DNA from: an uncultured Prevotellaceae bacterium
GTDB taxonomy: Bacteria; Bacteroidota; Bacteroidia; Bacteroidales; Bacteroidaceae
Direction: 5' to 3'
Assembly: GCA_902780025.1 (NCBI GenBank)
Contig: CACZDV010000001.1
Span: forward strand, 1 to 64,000
Length of the DNA: 64,000 nucleotides
Positions 58,901 to 64,000 of the stretch are shown here, one piece after another; position 1 is the first letter of the stretch, and the number at the start of each line of letters is the position of its first letter. A program made the translations under genes and the position numbers. A model generated the notes under the pieces. It was not told the origin of the DNA. It ran no database searches and saw only the letters and a list, made by a program, of their open reading frames with translations.

Positions 58901-59813
58901 GGCAGTAGGCCAAGGGACGACCTTCACCATCACACTGCCCGTACTTCAGGAAATCGACAAACCCAAGTCCCCGCCATCAGTGTCCCCAGCGGTTTACCCG
59001 CTGGAGCCGCCTCCATCACCCAACACCCAACACCCAACACCCAACACCCATCACCCATCCCCCACAATGCTCATCGTCGAGGACAACGACGACATGGTGT
59101 CCTTCCTGTCGTCACACTTCCAGCAGCACTACAACGTGCTCACCGCCGGCGACGGCATCGAAGGAATGGCGGTAGTAGACAAGAACGAGGTAAGCATCAT
59201 TGTCAGCGACTGGATGATGCCGCGTATGGACGGTGCTGAATTCTGCCGTCGCATACGACAGAACCCGCTGACCAGTCACATCCCGTTCATTATGCTCACT
59301 GCCAAGACCGATAACCAGTCGAAGATAGAAGGCATGAACATCGGTGCCGACATCTATATAGAGAAACCATTCTCGATAGAGTATCTCGAGGCCTGTATCA
59401 CCAACATCCTGCAGATGCGCCGCCTGCTGATGCAGAAGGTGAGCACCCAGCCGTGGGAGGACGTGGCGCAGATAGGCACCAACCCTGTCGACAATGAACT
59501 CCTGAAGAAAATGAACCAGATTATCGAGGAAAACATTTCCAATGCTGACCTCAACGTCAACTTCCTGGCCGAAAAACTCAACATCAGCCGCAGCGGCCTG
59601 TTTGCCAAGATCAAGTCGCTGTCGGACGTTACGCCCAACGAGATGATACAAATCATCCGCCTGAAGCGTGCCGCCCGCCTCCTGCTTGAAAACAAGTACC
59701 TCGTCAGCGAGGTGGGCTATATGGTAGGCTTCTCCAGCCCTTCCTATTTCTCCAAATGTTTTCAGAAGCAATTCGGCATCAAACCTGGTGACTATATTAA
59801 AAAGGAAAAGTAG
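55959..59813 (+). CDS. Hybrid two-component system regulator (HTCS) of glycan-use type
   Basis: The 1284-residue protein carries in one chain: signal peptide, two seven-bladed reg_prop sensor propellers (about 25-650; WFGTDNGLCRYDG, WIATLNGLCYYD), a Y_Y_Y domain (about 665-725), a membrane helix (about 728-748), HisKA with His787 (VAHEIRTPVSL), GHKL ATPase (VADDGIGIRQED, GTGIGLSIVKRIV), a receiver with Asp1084 (SDWMMPRMDG) and an AraC HTH (LNISRSGLFAKIKSL, VGYMVGFSSPSYFSKCFQ). Such regulators sense oligosaccharides in the periplasm and activate the adjacent PUL. Two short linkers are coded by tandem words (CCTCGTTCCTCC near 57690; CACCCAA near 59020), the second between ATPase and receiver. 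Confidence 0.95.
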   Translation: MKRILLALVLTLCILIDGRGANDFPYRHIGMEDGLPSNAVRNIVQDKYGYLWFGTDNGLCRYDGIKVHTYRIAENNSNQYISALLAAEDGIYAGTDKGAFLLKYDTERFERLPMDIHSTVTYLSLDKDSNLWISTAEQGIWHYTFNNKETHHYDFPQTKGFVSQVYVDNANQIWAVSNWGTHPVSRLNRLHDKFEQTAFSSPVAYNSLRMLQTRDGRLWLGSWEQGLILIQSNGQLQQVLPNGVATHIHTLFERSDNTICIGCDDGLICFDPNTRQWSRLWQQQSQSDRFVYAVTSDHEGGLWIGTFYGGVYYVSPIGKRFDEFTTANGLRGNVISRFCEDLQGNIWIASDDGGIMCYSPERQRFIDYAHQDELSTVNAHALALKGADLWIGTYTRGVYVLNTTNGQWRHYGQDKLADPSSYAICHDSQGRTWVATMEGFNLYDPSTDSFQHIATTNALAIDIDEDGKHRLWLSTQGAGLWRYSPDSKQLKQYIHHDDDKHSLPSDQVNCAMVDAGGRLWIATLNGLCYYDAAKDRFNQVDLSVETGNVMSIIEEQGVLWISTERGIVKYEPVAQHSPRSSLLVPPSSQRFTRHDGLVSEQFQPNSGIKASDGRIYFGGVNGFNAFYPYQIKANRIMPPVYIEAQEIHNQMVFSFVALSYCSPEKNQYAYMLEGFDKEWNYVGNQTRATYTNLPAGTYTFRVKATNNDGIWSDKEATITIVVPPPFWWTWYAKLFYVLLIAFLIWYYVHIRLKKAENRHQQELQRLQEEKENEAREARLNFFTMVAHEIRTPVSLIIGPLEKIKDKSEELRIVDRNAHRLLELVNQLLDFRKAEQYMLVSNFKPQNINELLHAVCERFEPTFQQNGRQFAVDYPDEHFTAIVDGEAITKVVSNLLTNANKFAKSHVSLRCTANTDDDQFVIEVADDGIGIRQEDLTRIFEPFFQSQNKTGVNAHHQPGTGIGLSIVKRIVDMHQGTISVQSAVGQGTTFTITLPVLQEIDKPKSPPSVSPAVYPLEPPPSPNTQHPTPNTHHPSPTMLIVEDNDDMVSFLSSHFQQHYNVLTAGDGIEGMAVVDKNEVSIIVSDWMMPRMDGAEFCRRIRQNPLTSHIPFIMLTAKTDNQSKIEGMNIGADIYIEKPFSIEYLEACITNILQMRRLLMQKVSTQPWEDVAQIGTNPVDNELLKKMNQIIEENISNADLNVNFLAEKLNISRSGLFAKIKSLSDVTPNEMIQIIRLKRAARLLLENKYLVSEVGYMVGFSSPSYFSKCFQKQFGIKPGDYIKKEK

Positions 59814-60156
59814 TTGTTTTTCTCTCAAAAAAAGTTGAAAACAGTTATCACTTGTCACTTATTGAGGTTAATCTGCTGGAAACGTGCAAGATAACGAATG
59901 ATAACGGCCCCTAAAGCTGGTCACTTTTGGTCACCTTTTTTCGCTTTTCCTGACAGAATTCTGCCAAAATGCGGAAAATATGGTGGCGGTGAATGCCGAT
60001 TTAGGCGGCAGGCAAGTGGCCGAGAACTACTGGACGACTGTTGTCTCCATGCCATGGAGGCGACAGTTTCGTGGCATGGAACTACTAGCTCCATGGGGTG
60101 GAACTATTAGGGAGGCGGGGCCTTTCTGAACGAAAGGCGGCGGGTTTTTGCTGTTT
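59814..60156. other. Gene-free stretch with palindromic word array
   Basis: No gene is supported. It holds two GGTCAC words 10 bp apart (59919-59934), a dyad TCTCCATG/CCATGGAG near 60045-60060, repeated TGGAACTAYT words with CCATGG inverted between them (60073-60110), and a CCTTTCTGAACGAAAGG dyad near 60120-60136. The plan (short words repeated and inverted, with a CCTTTC...GAAAGG core) resembles the arrays at 656-755, 2155-2254 and 61420-61560 although the words differ. Confidence 0.55.
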
Positions 60157-60822
60157 TCAAGGCGTGGTAGTAAGTTCCTGCGGAGTGGTGATAAGGGTGG
60201 TGGCACCGTTGGCAAGCAGGAAGTCTTTGTCGCGGAAGCCCCAGAGGACGCTGATGCAGGGCAGGCCGGCATTACGGGCGGTCTGCAGGTCAACGTCGCT
60301 GTCGCCTACATAGACGGCACGACGGTGGTCAACGCCTAACTGACTCAGGGCTTCATTGACGGTATCGGGGGCGGGTTTCTTGCGGATGCCTTCGGCCTCG
60401 TGCTCACCTACTGCCACTTCAATGGTGTCAGCAAAGAAATGGCGACAGAGCTCCTGGGTGGCCGCATAGAACTTGTTGCTGACTACTGCCAACCGGCACC
60501 CCCGCTGCTTCAAGGCTTTCAGCATTTCAGGAACTCCGTCGTAAGGTCGCGTTCTGTCTAATGAATGCTCCAGGTAATATTGGCGGAAAGTGCTGAACGC
60601 CTCCTCGAACCGTGGGTTCTGCTCACCGTCAGGAATGGCACGTATCATCAACATTCTCACGCCGTTGCCAACGAATCGCCGGACGTCGTCGCGGGAGTGT
60701 TCCGGCATTCCGTATGTACGGAGGGCATAGTTAACGGCTGCCGCCAGATCGTCAAGTGTATCAAGCAGCGTCCCGTCGAGGTCGAATATATAAGTATCGT
60801 ATTGCTTCATAATGATTTTCAT
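60157..60822 (-). CDS. HAD hydrolase, phosphoglycolate phosphatase-like
   Basis: The 221-residue product is a HAD subfamily IA phosphatase: FDLDGTLLDTLDD (nucleophile Asp and acid Asp), a helical cap (about 20-85), AVVSNKF (motif II), KKPAPD (motif III Lys) and VYVGDSDVDLQTARNAG (motif IV). This matches Gph, which removes 2-phosphoglycolate, but HAD specificity cannot be read by eye. The start may be ATG 60822 or 60810; GGAG lies ahead of the first. It is isolated between two repeat-rich stretches. Confidence 0.88.
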   Translation of the reverse strand: MKIIMKQYDTYIFDLDGTLLDTLDDLAAAVNYALRTYGMPEHSRDDVRRFVGNGVRMLMIRAIPDGEQNPRFEEAFSTFRQYYLEHSLDRTRPYDGVPEMLKALKQRGCRLAVVSNKFYAATQELCRHFFADTIEVAVGEHEAEGIRKKPAPDTVNEALSQLGVDHRRAVYVGDSDVDLQTARNAGLPCISVLWGFRDKDFLLANGATTLITTPQELTTTP

Positions 60823-60927
60823 AATTTATAAACTCCCTACTTCCAATAGTCTGCCATGATGAAATGGCGCTCTACGGCCCCCATGCCACACCAATAACCC
60901 GTAGCCCCCACTACGTTTGTAGGAATA

Positions 60928-61428
60928 TTGGTGGCCGACGTCGAGGAGGGTATGAACAAGTACTTCCGCGGTCAGGCCTTGGTGGCCCTCTGCGTGGGTA
61001 TCCTCTTTAGCATCGGTTTCCTCATCATCGACTTCCCGCTGGCCATCGCCCTCGGCATGTTCATCGGACTGCTCAATATGGTGCCCTATCTCCAGTTGGT
61101 GGGACTCATCCCCACCATTATCCTCGCTATCGTCAAGGCCGCCGATACCGGTTATAACTTCTGGTTCATCCTTCTCATGGCCTTGGTGGTCTTTGCTGTG
61201 GTGCAGATTATCCAGGACACCTTCCTCACGCCGAAGATCATGGGTCACGTCACCGGTCTTAACTCCGCCATCATCCTGCTGTCGCTCTCCATCTGGGGTT
61301 CGCTGCTCGGCATCCTCGGCATGATCATCGCCCTGCCCATGACCACCCTGCTCATCAATTACTACCAGAAGTACGTCATCAAGCAAAAATCTCCATCTCT
61401 CCCTTCATCATCGGAATCGCCTTTGTAG
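60928..61428 (+). pseudogene. Truncated second copy of AI-2E transporter gene (3' part)
   Basis: From about 60928 to 61388 the sequence matches 37508-37970 with roughly 28 differences in 463 bp by eye (about 94%). Only four or so change the protein (V to I, Q to Y, L to M, I to V); the rest are synonymous. The N-terminal ~200 residues are missing and the last residues differ (frame continues KSPSLPSSSESPL into repeat DNA). There is no own start context. The synonymous bias means the piece diverged as a working gene, for example in another strain, before it was cut and placed here. Confidence 0.85.
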
Positions 61429-61560
61429 AAACGAGAGAAGGTGGGGATCACGGGAGAGATCTGGGAGAGAAAAGGGAGGGATGAAGGGAGAGATGAAAAT
61501 TGCCAAGCCCCTTTATACAAAGGGCTTTGCAGCATTCGACGGGAGAGATGAGGGATTTTT
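61420..61560. repeat. GGGAGAGATGA word array with CCTTTGTA cores
   Basis: GGGAGAGAT-type words occur about five times (61459-61560), with CCTTTGTAGAAAC at 61422-61434 and the dyad CCCCTTTATACAAAGGGC around 61510-61527. In layout it equals the inverted-repeat arms at 656-755 and 2155-2254, with the ACACCTACC word replaced by GGGAGAGAT. Confidence 0.7.
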
Positions 61561-61670
61561 TGAGGTTAAAGTGAAAAGTGAGAAGTTAAAAGTGCGCTCG
61601 ACCTTTGGTCGCTTGCTACCGAAGGGACGCAAGAAGAAGTAAGAGGTAAATGAGGGGGCTTGCGCCAAAC

Positions 61671-61732
61671 ATTCCCAGCGTGGGAACCTTTTATTCCCGC
61701 CGTGGGAATAGAACGTTCCCGCCGTGGGAATA
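61671..61732. repeat. Three TTCCC-N5-GGGAA dyads
   Basis: Three successive 16-18 bp palindromes (ATTCCC/GGGAA, ATTCCC/GGGAAT, GTTCCC/GGGAAT), each about 20 bp apart. The same dyad occurs once at 581-597 in the virE leader. Confidence 0.85.
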
Positions 61733-61782
61733 TCGGCAGAGTCCCCTTCAAGTGACTTTTTTGCACACCTACCGAGATAGTC

Positions 61783-61848
61783 TTGCTAACTATGCCAGTT
61801 AGCAATGCTATATGGGTTAGTTAACCTATCTATATAGGTCAGTTAGCC
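61783..61848. repeat. Dispersed repeat module, inverted copy of 423-488
   Basis: Starts with a perfect hairpin TTGCTAAC (61783-61790) / GTTAGCAA, then TATATGGGTTAGTTAACC and CTATATAGGTCAGTTAGC. It matches the reverse complement of 423-488 at about 62 of 67 positions. Confidence 0.85.
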
Positions 61849-61850
61849 TG

Positions 61851-61884
61851 GCGGTCACATGGTCACAGCTGTGACCGTGACCGC
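61851..61884. promoter_or_regulatory. Nested GGTCAC/GTGACC palindrome (candidate operator)
   Basis: Two GGTCAC words (61853-61858, 61861-61866), centre AGCT, then two GTGACC words (61871-61876, 61877-61882), with GC caps at both ends. It ends 26 bp before the promoter of the ATPase/STAS pair and could bind a dimeric regulator; it could also be part of the repeat leader. Confidence 0.5.
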
Positions 61885-61909
61885 TTGAAAGACTTTTTCT
61901 GTCCTTTTT

Positions 61910-61941
61910 CTTGGAACTTTCAGATTTATTCTTTATCTTTG
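61910..61941 (+). promoter_or_regulatory. Promoter for the ATPase/STAS-like pair
   Basis: CTTG (61910-61913), 20 bp, TATCTTTG (61934-61941). The ATG at 61948 begins only 6 bp after the element, so the mRNA would have almost no leader. Confidence 0.65.
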
Positions 61942-61947
61942 CAAGCG

Positions 61948-62601
61948 ATGAACATTGACAGTCTGTTAAAAAAGTATTTTGGGGGAGACGAAACATCCCC
62001 TGCTATTGAGGTATTCGATGATAAGAATATTCATCGGGTATATACAGATATTGTCAATCTTTTAAAGTCTTATCCTGAAATAGAACTGGGTGTCCTTCAG
62101 CTTTTAAGCTATTGTTTCTATGAAATTCTGGACAATGTAATAACCCATTCAGGAAAGAACTGTGGTACGGTCATTTCACGTTTCCTTCCACAGAAGAATG
62201 TCATACAGATTCTCGTTGCTGATGATGGTATGGGAATTCAGATGTCATTAAAGGAAAATGAAATATACAGCGACATATCAGAGGAAGATGCTCTTATTAA
62301 ATGTCTTCAAGACCGCGTGACAGACGGAAAAGGTATGGGCTATGGTCTGTATTCTGCTCTATGTCTTATTCGCAATGCGGGTATACGCTTGGAACTTCAT
62401 TCTGGCTGTCATCAATTGACATCGGATGGAAAAACTGAGAAAGTCGTAACGGCACCGTTATGGCAAGGGACACTACTTTATCTTGAACTCCATTCCAATC
62501 AAGAGATCGACCCTAATGGAGTGTTGGAGAATAGGGCGGATGCTGAGTCGGAATTCAATGATCAGTTTCTGAATGCTGAAGACATGGAGAACTTATGGTA
62601 A
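61948..62601 (+). CDS. GHKL-type ATP-binding protein (anti-sigma/serine-kinase-like)
   Basis: The 217-residue product (start MNIDSLLKKYFGGDE; an open frame further upstream overlaps the promoter) has an N-terminal ~45-residue segment and a GHKL ATPase domain: N-box CFYEILDNVITHSG, G1 VADDGMGIQ, G2 GKGMGYGLYSALCLI. It has no His-kinase dimerisation region, so it resembles RsbW/SpoIIAB-type proteins or ATPase partners of STAS proteins. The next gene, 21 bp downstream, encodes a STAS-like protein, as expected for a partner-switch pair. AT content and codon use look different from the core genes, consistent with transfer. Confidence 0.82.
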   Translation: MNIDSLLKKYFGGDETSPAIEVFDDKNIHRVYTDIVNLLKSYPEIELGVLQLLSYCFYEILDNVITHSGKNCGTVISRFLPQKNVIQILVADDGMGIQMSLKENEIYSDISEEDALIKCLQDRVTDGKGMGYGLYSALCLIRNAGIRLELHSGCHQLTSDGKTEKVVTAPLWQGTLLYLELHSNQEIDPNGVLENRADAESEFNDQFLNAEDMENLW

Positions 62602-62622
62602 CGAATTAATAAAGGAAAAACG

Positions 62623-62919
62623 ATGAAGATATTCAAGTTCAACCAATTCGGATCGAACCTCGGAACGAGGATGCTCGGAGCTGATGTCAGGGAGAAACTC
62701 GTACCCTTACTCAATGCTAAAGAGAAAGTAGTCCTTGACTTTGAGGGAGTAGATGTTGTGTCTAATTCCTTTGCCGACGAATGTCTTGCGAAGTTATTGC
62801 TCACGATGTCCCTTGACGAGCTGAAACAATGTACGACATTCCGTGGACTGAACGACTTTGCCCGCAAAAACATTGCACTGGCTTTCAAGCGACGGATGCT
62901 TGTTGCTGAAGTTGCATAA
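62623..62919 (+). CDS. STAS-like domain protein (DUF4325)
   Basis: The 98-residue product has the STAS-like/DUF4325 pattern: LGTRMLGADVREKL, KVVLDFEGVDVVSNSFADECLAKLL, with a conserved Ser-Asn-Ser before the helix where anti-sigma antagonists carry a phosphorylatable Ser, then FRGLNDFARKNIALAFKRRM. It is probably the regulated partner of the GHKL protein before it. No sigma factor or phosphatase gene is visible here. Confidence 0.85.
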   Translation: MKIFKFNQFGSNLGTRMLGADVREKLVPLLNAKEKVVLDFEGVDVVSNSFADECLAKLLLTMSLDELKQCTTFRGLNDFARKNIALAFKRRMLVAEVA

Positions 62920-63203
62920 AGAAACTGATAATTGTTGAACCAATAAAACTGTACCGCCTATGGTAACATAGCAATGACTGATTGACATACAGATAAGAAG
63001 CGTTGACTTTTTGATTCTTAGTTCAGAAATTTCGCCAAAATATCTCCAGAGAAGAAAAGAGTTGATGCTCGCGCAGTAGGCGCGGGCTGAGACTTGTATC
63101 TTGGAGAACGGCGTTTGGCGATGCCTCTGAACTGGATGCGGAATCAGACTCGCGCCGATTTTATCAGAACCCAAACAAATATAATCACAAAACGTATATG
63201 ACA
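62920..63203. other. Gene-free stretch, no clear content
   Basis: About 280 bp without a convincing gene or a TAnnTTTG element. Weak inverted words (GTTCAGA ... TCTGAAC, 63022-63028 and 63124-63131; GCGCGGG/TCGCGCC) could form a structured leader for the lipoprotein gene. A small RNA cannot be excluded. Confidence 0.35.
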
Positions 63204-63764
63204 ATGAAACATCTGACTTTCTGGGGAAATAGCCTCGTGATGGCCGCTGCCTTACTCGCCATCACCTCTTGCAGCAGCAATGACAACGAGCAGGAAAAGC
63301 CGTTTACGACAGACCCTGTGGAGCAGACCAAGTTCTTTGTCTGCGAGGCGAGCGGCGAGACTCGTGGCGCAACCGCCGTCATCGACACCCTCTTCACTGA
63401 GGACGACATCGAGTGGTTTAACGTTACCACCCGCGAAGTCCGCTTCAAGAATCAGGATGAGCAGCTATTCAGTAAGCTGATGAAGAACTATCACAAAGAG
63501 GGGTTGGAGTTTCGCCTCGGCGAGAGCCTCCTGTTCGAGGTCAGCCGCTTCGTGTCCGACTTTGACAGCCGTGTATTCACCGACCTCGTGCTACACTATT
63601 CCACGATTGGCGAGGACGAGGGTAATCCCCGATACTACCTACACGACTGCTATCCCCCGCAGTTCATAGACGACGAATGCACACAGGCCAACATCAAGAA
63701 GAATGCCATACAGTGGGAGACCTTTACTAAATATCTTGAAAGCAAAGGCAAACTGAGGAAGTAA
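63204..63764 (+). CDS. Lipoprotein of unknown function
   Basis: Start placed at ATG 63204 (MKHLTFWGNSLVMAAALLAITSC) rather than the ATG two codons earlier, giving 186 residues. The lipobox AITSC puts the lipid Cys at residue 23, followed by a charged linker (SSNDNEQEK). The rest is an alpha/beta-looking soluble domain (FFVCEASGETRGATAVIDTLFTEDDIEWFN, FKNQDEQLFSKLMKNYH, LVLHYST) that I do not recognise; FTEDDIEWFNVTTREVRF recurs in small Bacteroidales lipoproteins by impression only. It precedes the last gene by 3 bp, so they form an operon. Confidence 0.7.
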   Translation: MKHLTFWGNSLVMAAALLAITSCSSNDNEQEKPFTTDPVEQTKFFVCEASGETRGATAVIDTLFTEDDIEWFNVTTREVRFKNQDEQLFSKLMKNYHKEGLEFRLGESLLFEVSRFVSDFDSRVFTDLVLHYSTIGEDEGNPRYYLHDCYPPQFIDDECTQANIKKNAIQWETFTKYLESKGKLRK

Positions 63765-63767
63765 ACG

Positions 63768-64000
63768 ATGATGAAGAAATTAATCCTTTCCCTTATCCTC
63801 GGCTTGGCTACGGTCACTGCGCAAGCCCAGCTGACAGACTGGCGGAACATTTCGAGCAAGAACTTCGTATCGTGTATTATCCACGACGAGAACTATCTGT
63901 ATGTCGGCACGAAAGGCGGCGGCATCGTGAAGATTGACAAGCAGAGCGGCGAGCAGACAGTACTAAAACGCGCTGACGGGAGCATGACGGGTAATGCCAT
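63768..64000 (+). CDS. Secreted propeller-like protein, N-terminal part only
   Basis: Opens MMKKLILSLILGLATVTAQA, a signal peptide (ATG at 63768 or 63771), then LTDWRNISSKNFVSCIIHDE and NYLYVGTKGGGIVKIDKQSGE, which is the repeat unit of reg_prop/two-component-propeller or secreted beta-propeller/leucine-rich surface proteins. The window ends after 77 codons, so domain content is unknown; it could be the sensor part of another hybrid regulator or a stand-alone surface protein. Confidence 0.75.
   Translation, partial: MMKKLILSLILGLATVTAQAQLTDWRNISSKNFVSCIIHDENYLYVGTKGGGIVKIDKQSGEQTVLKRADGSMTGNA

Noticed and set aside
60928..61428. A new 166-residue membrane protein gene
   Set aside because: Close nucleotide match to the last third of the AI-2E gene at 36900-37979 and no start region show it is a fragment.
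61566..61805. Open frame on the minus strand across the TTCCC dyads
   Set aside because: It is coded by repeat DNA only; residues follow the repeat period and no start context is visible.

Overview
The window comes from a member of the order Bacteroidales, most likely Prevotella or a close relative (Segatella/Xylanibacter). The grounds are: promoters of the Bacteroidota form TTTG-N19/20-TAnnTTTG in front of many genes; a PorT-like type IX secretion protein, GldH, and C-terminal 'YDLQG...KG-Y--NGKK' sorting-type tails; a six-gene exbB-exbD-exbD-tonB-phosphate-binding-TPR operon; the purH-mreBCD-mrdA-rodA order; and a one-piece hybrid two-component regulator of the polysaccharide-utilisation type. 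Coding density is high and no rRNA or plasmid functions are present.

Region 1 (1-2557) is accessory DNA: a small Prevotella-type protein cut by the window edge, the 3' remnant of a secreted protein, and a VirE/VapE-like P-loop gene between two ~100 bp inverted repeats, next to a palindrome-rich leader. Region 2 (2571-31823, with metF to 32776) is mostly core genome: rplS, a two-gene 5'-nucleotidase, porT, a ferredoxin, the TonB-energising operon, aspartate aminotransferase, ribBA, an LptF/LptG permease, a START-like protein, tRNA-Met, two tandem sensor kinases (the first lacks its phosphoacceptor His), an IMP-cyclohydrolase-only purH, the rod-shape/elongasome operon mreB-mreC-mreD-mrdA-rodA, gldH, ricT, holB and metF.

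Region 3 (32780-59813) is a carbohydrate/glycoprotein-utilisation block: a GH2 beta-galactosidase; an AI-2E-family membrane protein; an operon of two GH127-clan beta-L-arabinofuranosidases with an S9 (DPP IV-like) peptidase between them; a divergent pair of an HExxH DUF6055 protein and a CotH-type kinase; a GH43 / DUF6055-DUF4859 / five-repeat DUF4859 operon; and the hybrid regulator reading away from it. No SusC/SusD pair is visible. Beta-L-arabinofuranosidases combined with proline-directed and metallo-peptidase candidates suggest (inference) a locus for arabinosylated hydroxyproline-rich plant cell-wall proteins such as extensins.

Region 4 (59814-64000) is again accessory: a word-repeat intergenic element, a phosphoglycolate-phosphatase-like HAD gene, a ~460 bp duplicated 3' part of the AI-2E gene, a second copy of the repeat leader seen in region 1 but inverted and without a virE gene, a GHKL ATPase + STAS-like (DUF4325) pair, a lipoprotein, and the start of a secreted propeller-like protein. 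The clearest unusual signals are the related repeat leaders at the two ends of the window, the degenerate kinase next to its intact paralogue, short word-repeats inserted in frame beside secretion tails, and the candidate glycoprotein locus with shared direct-repeat operators.
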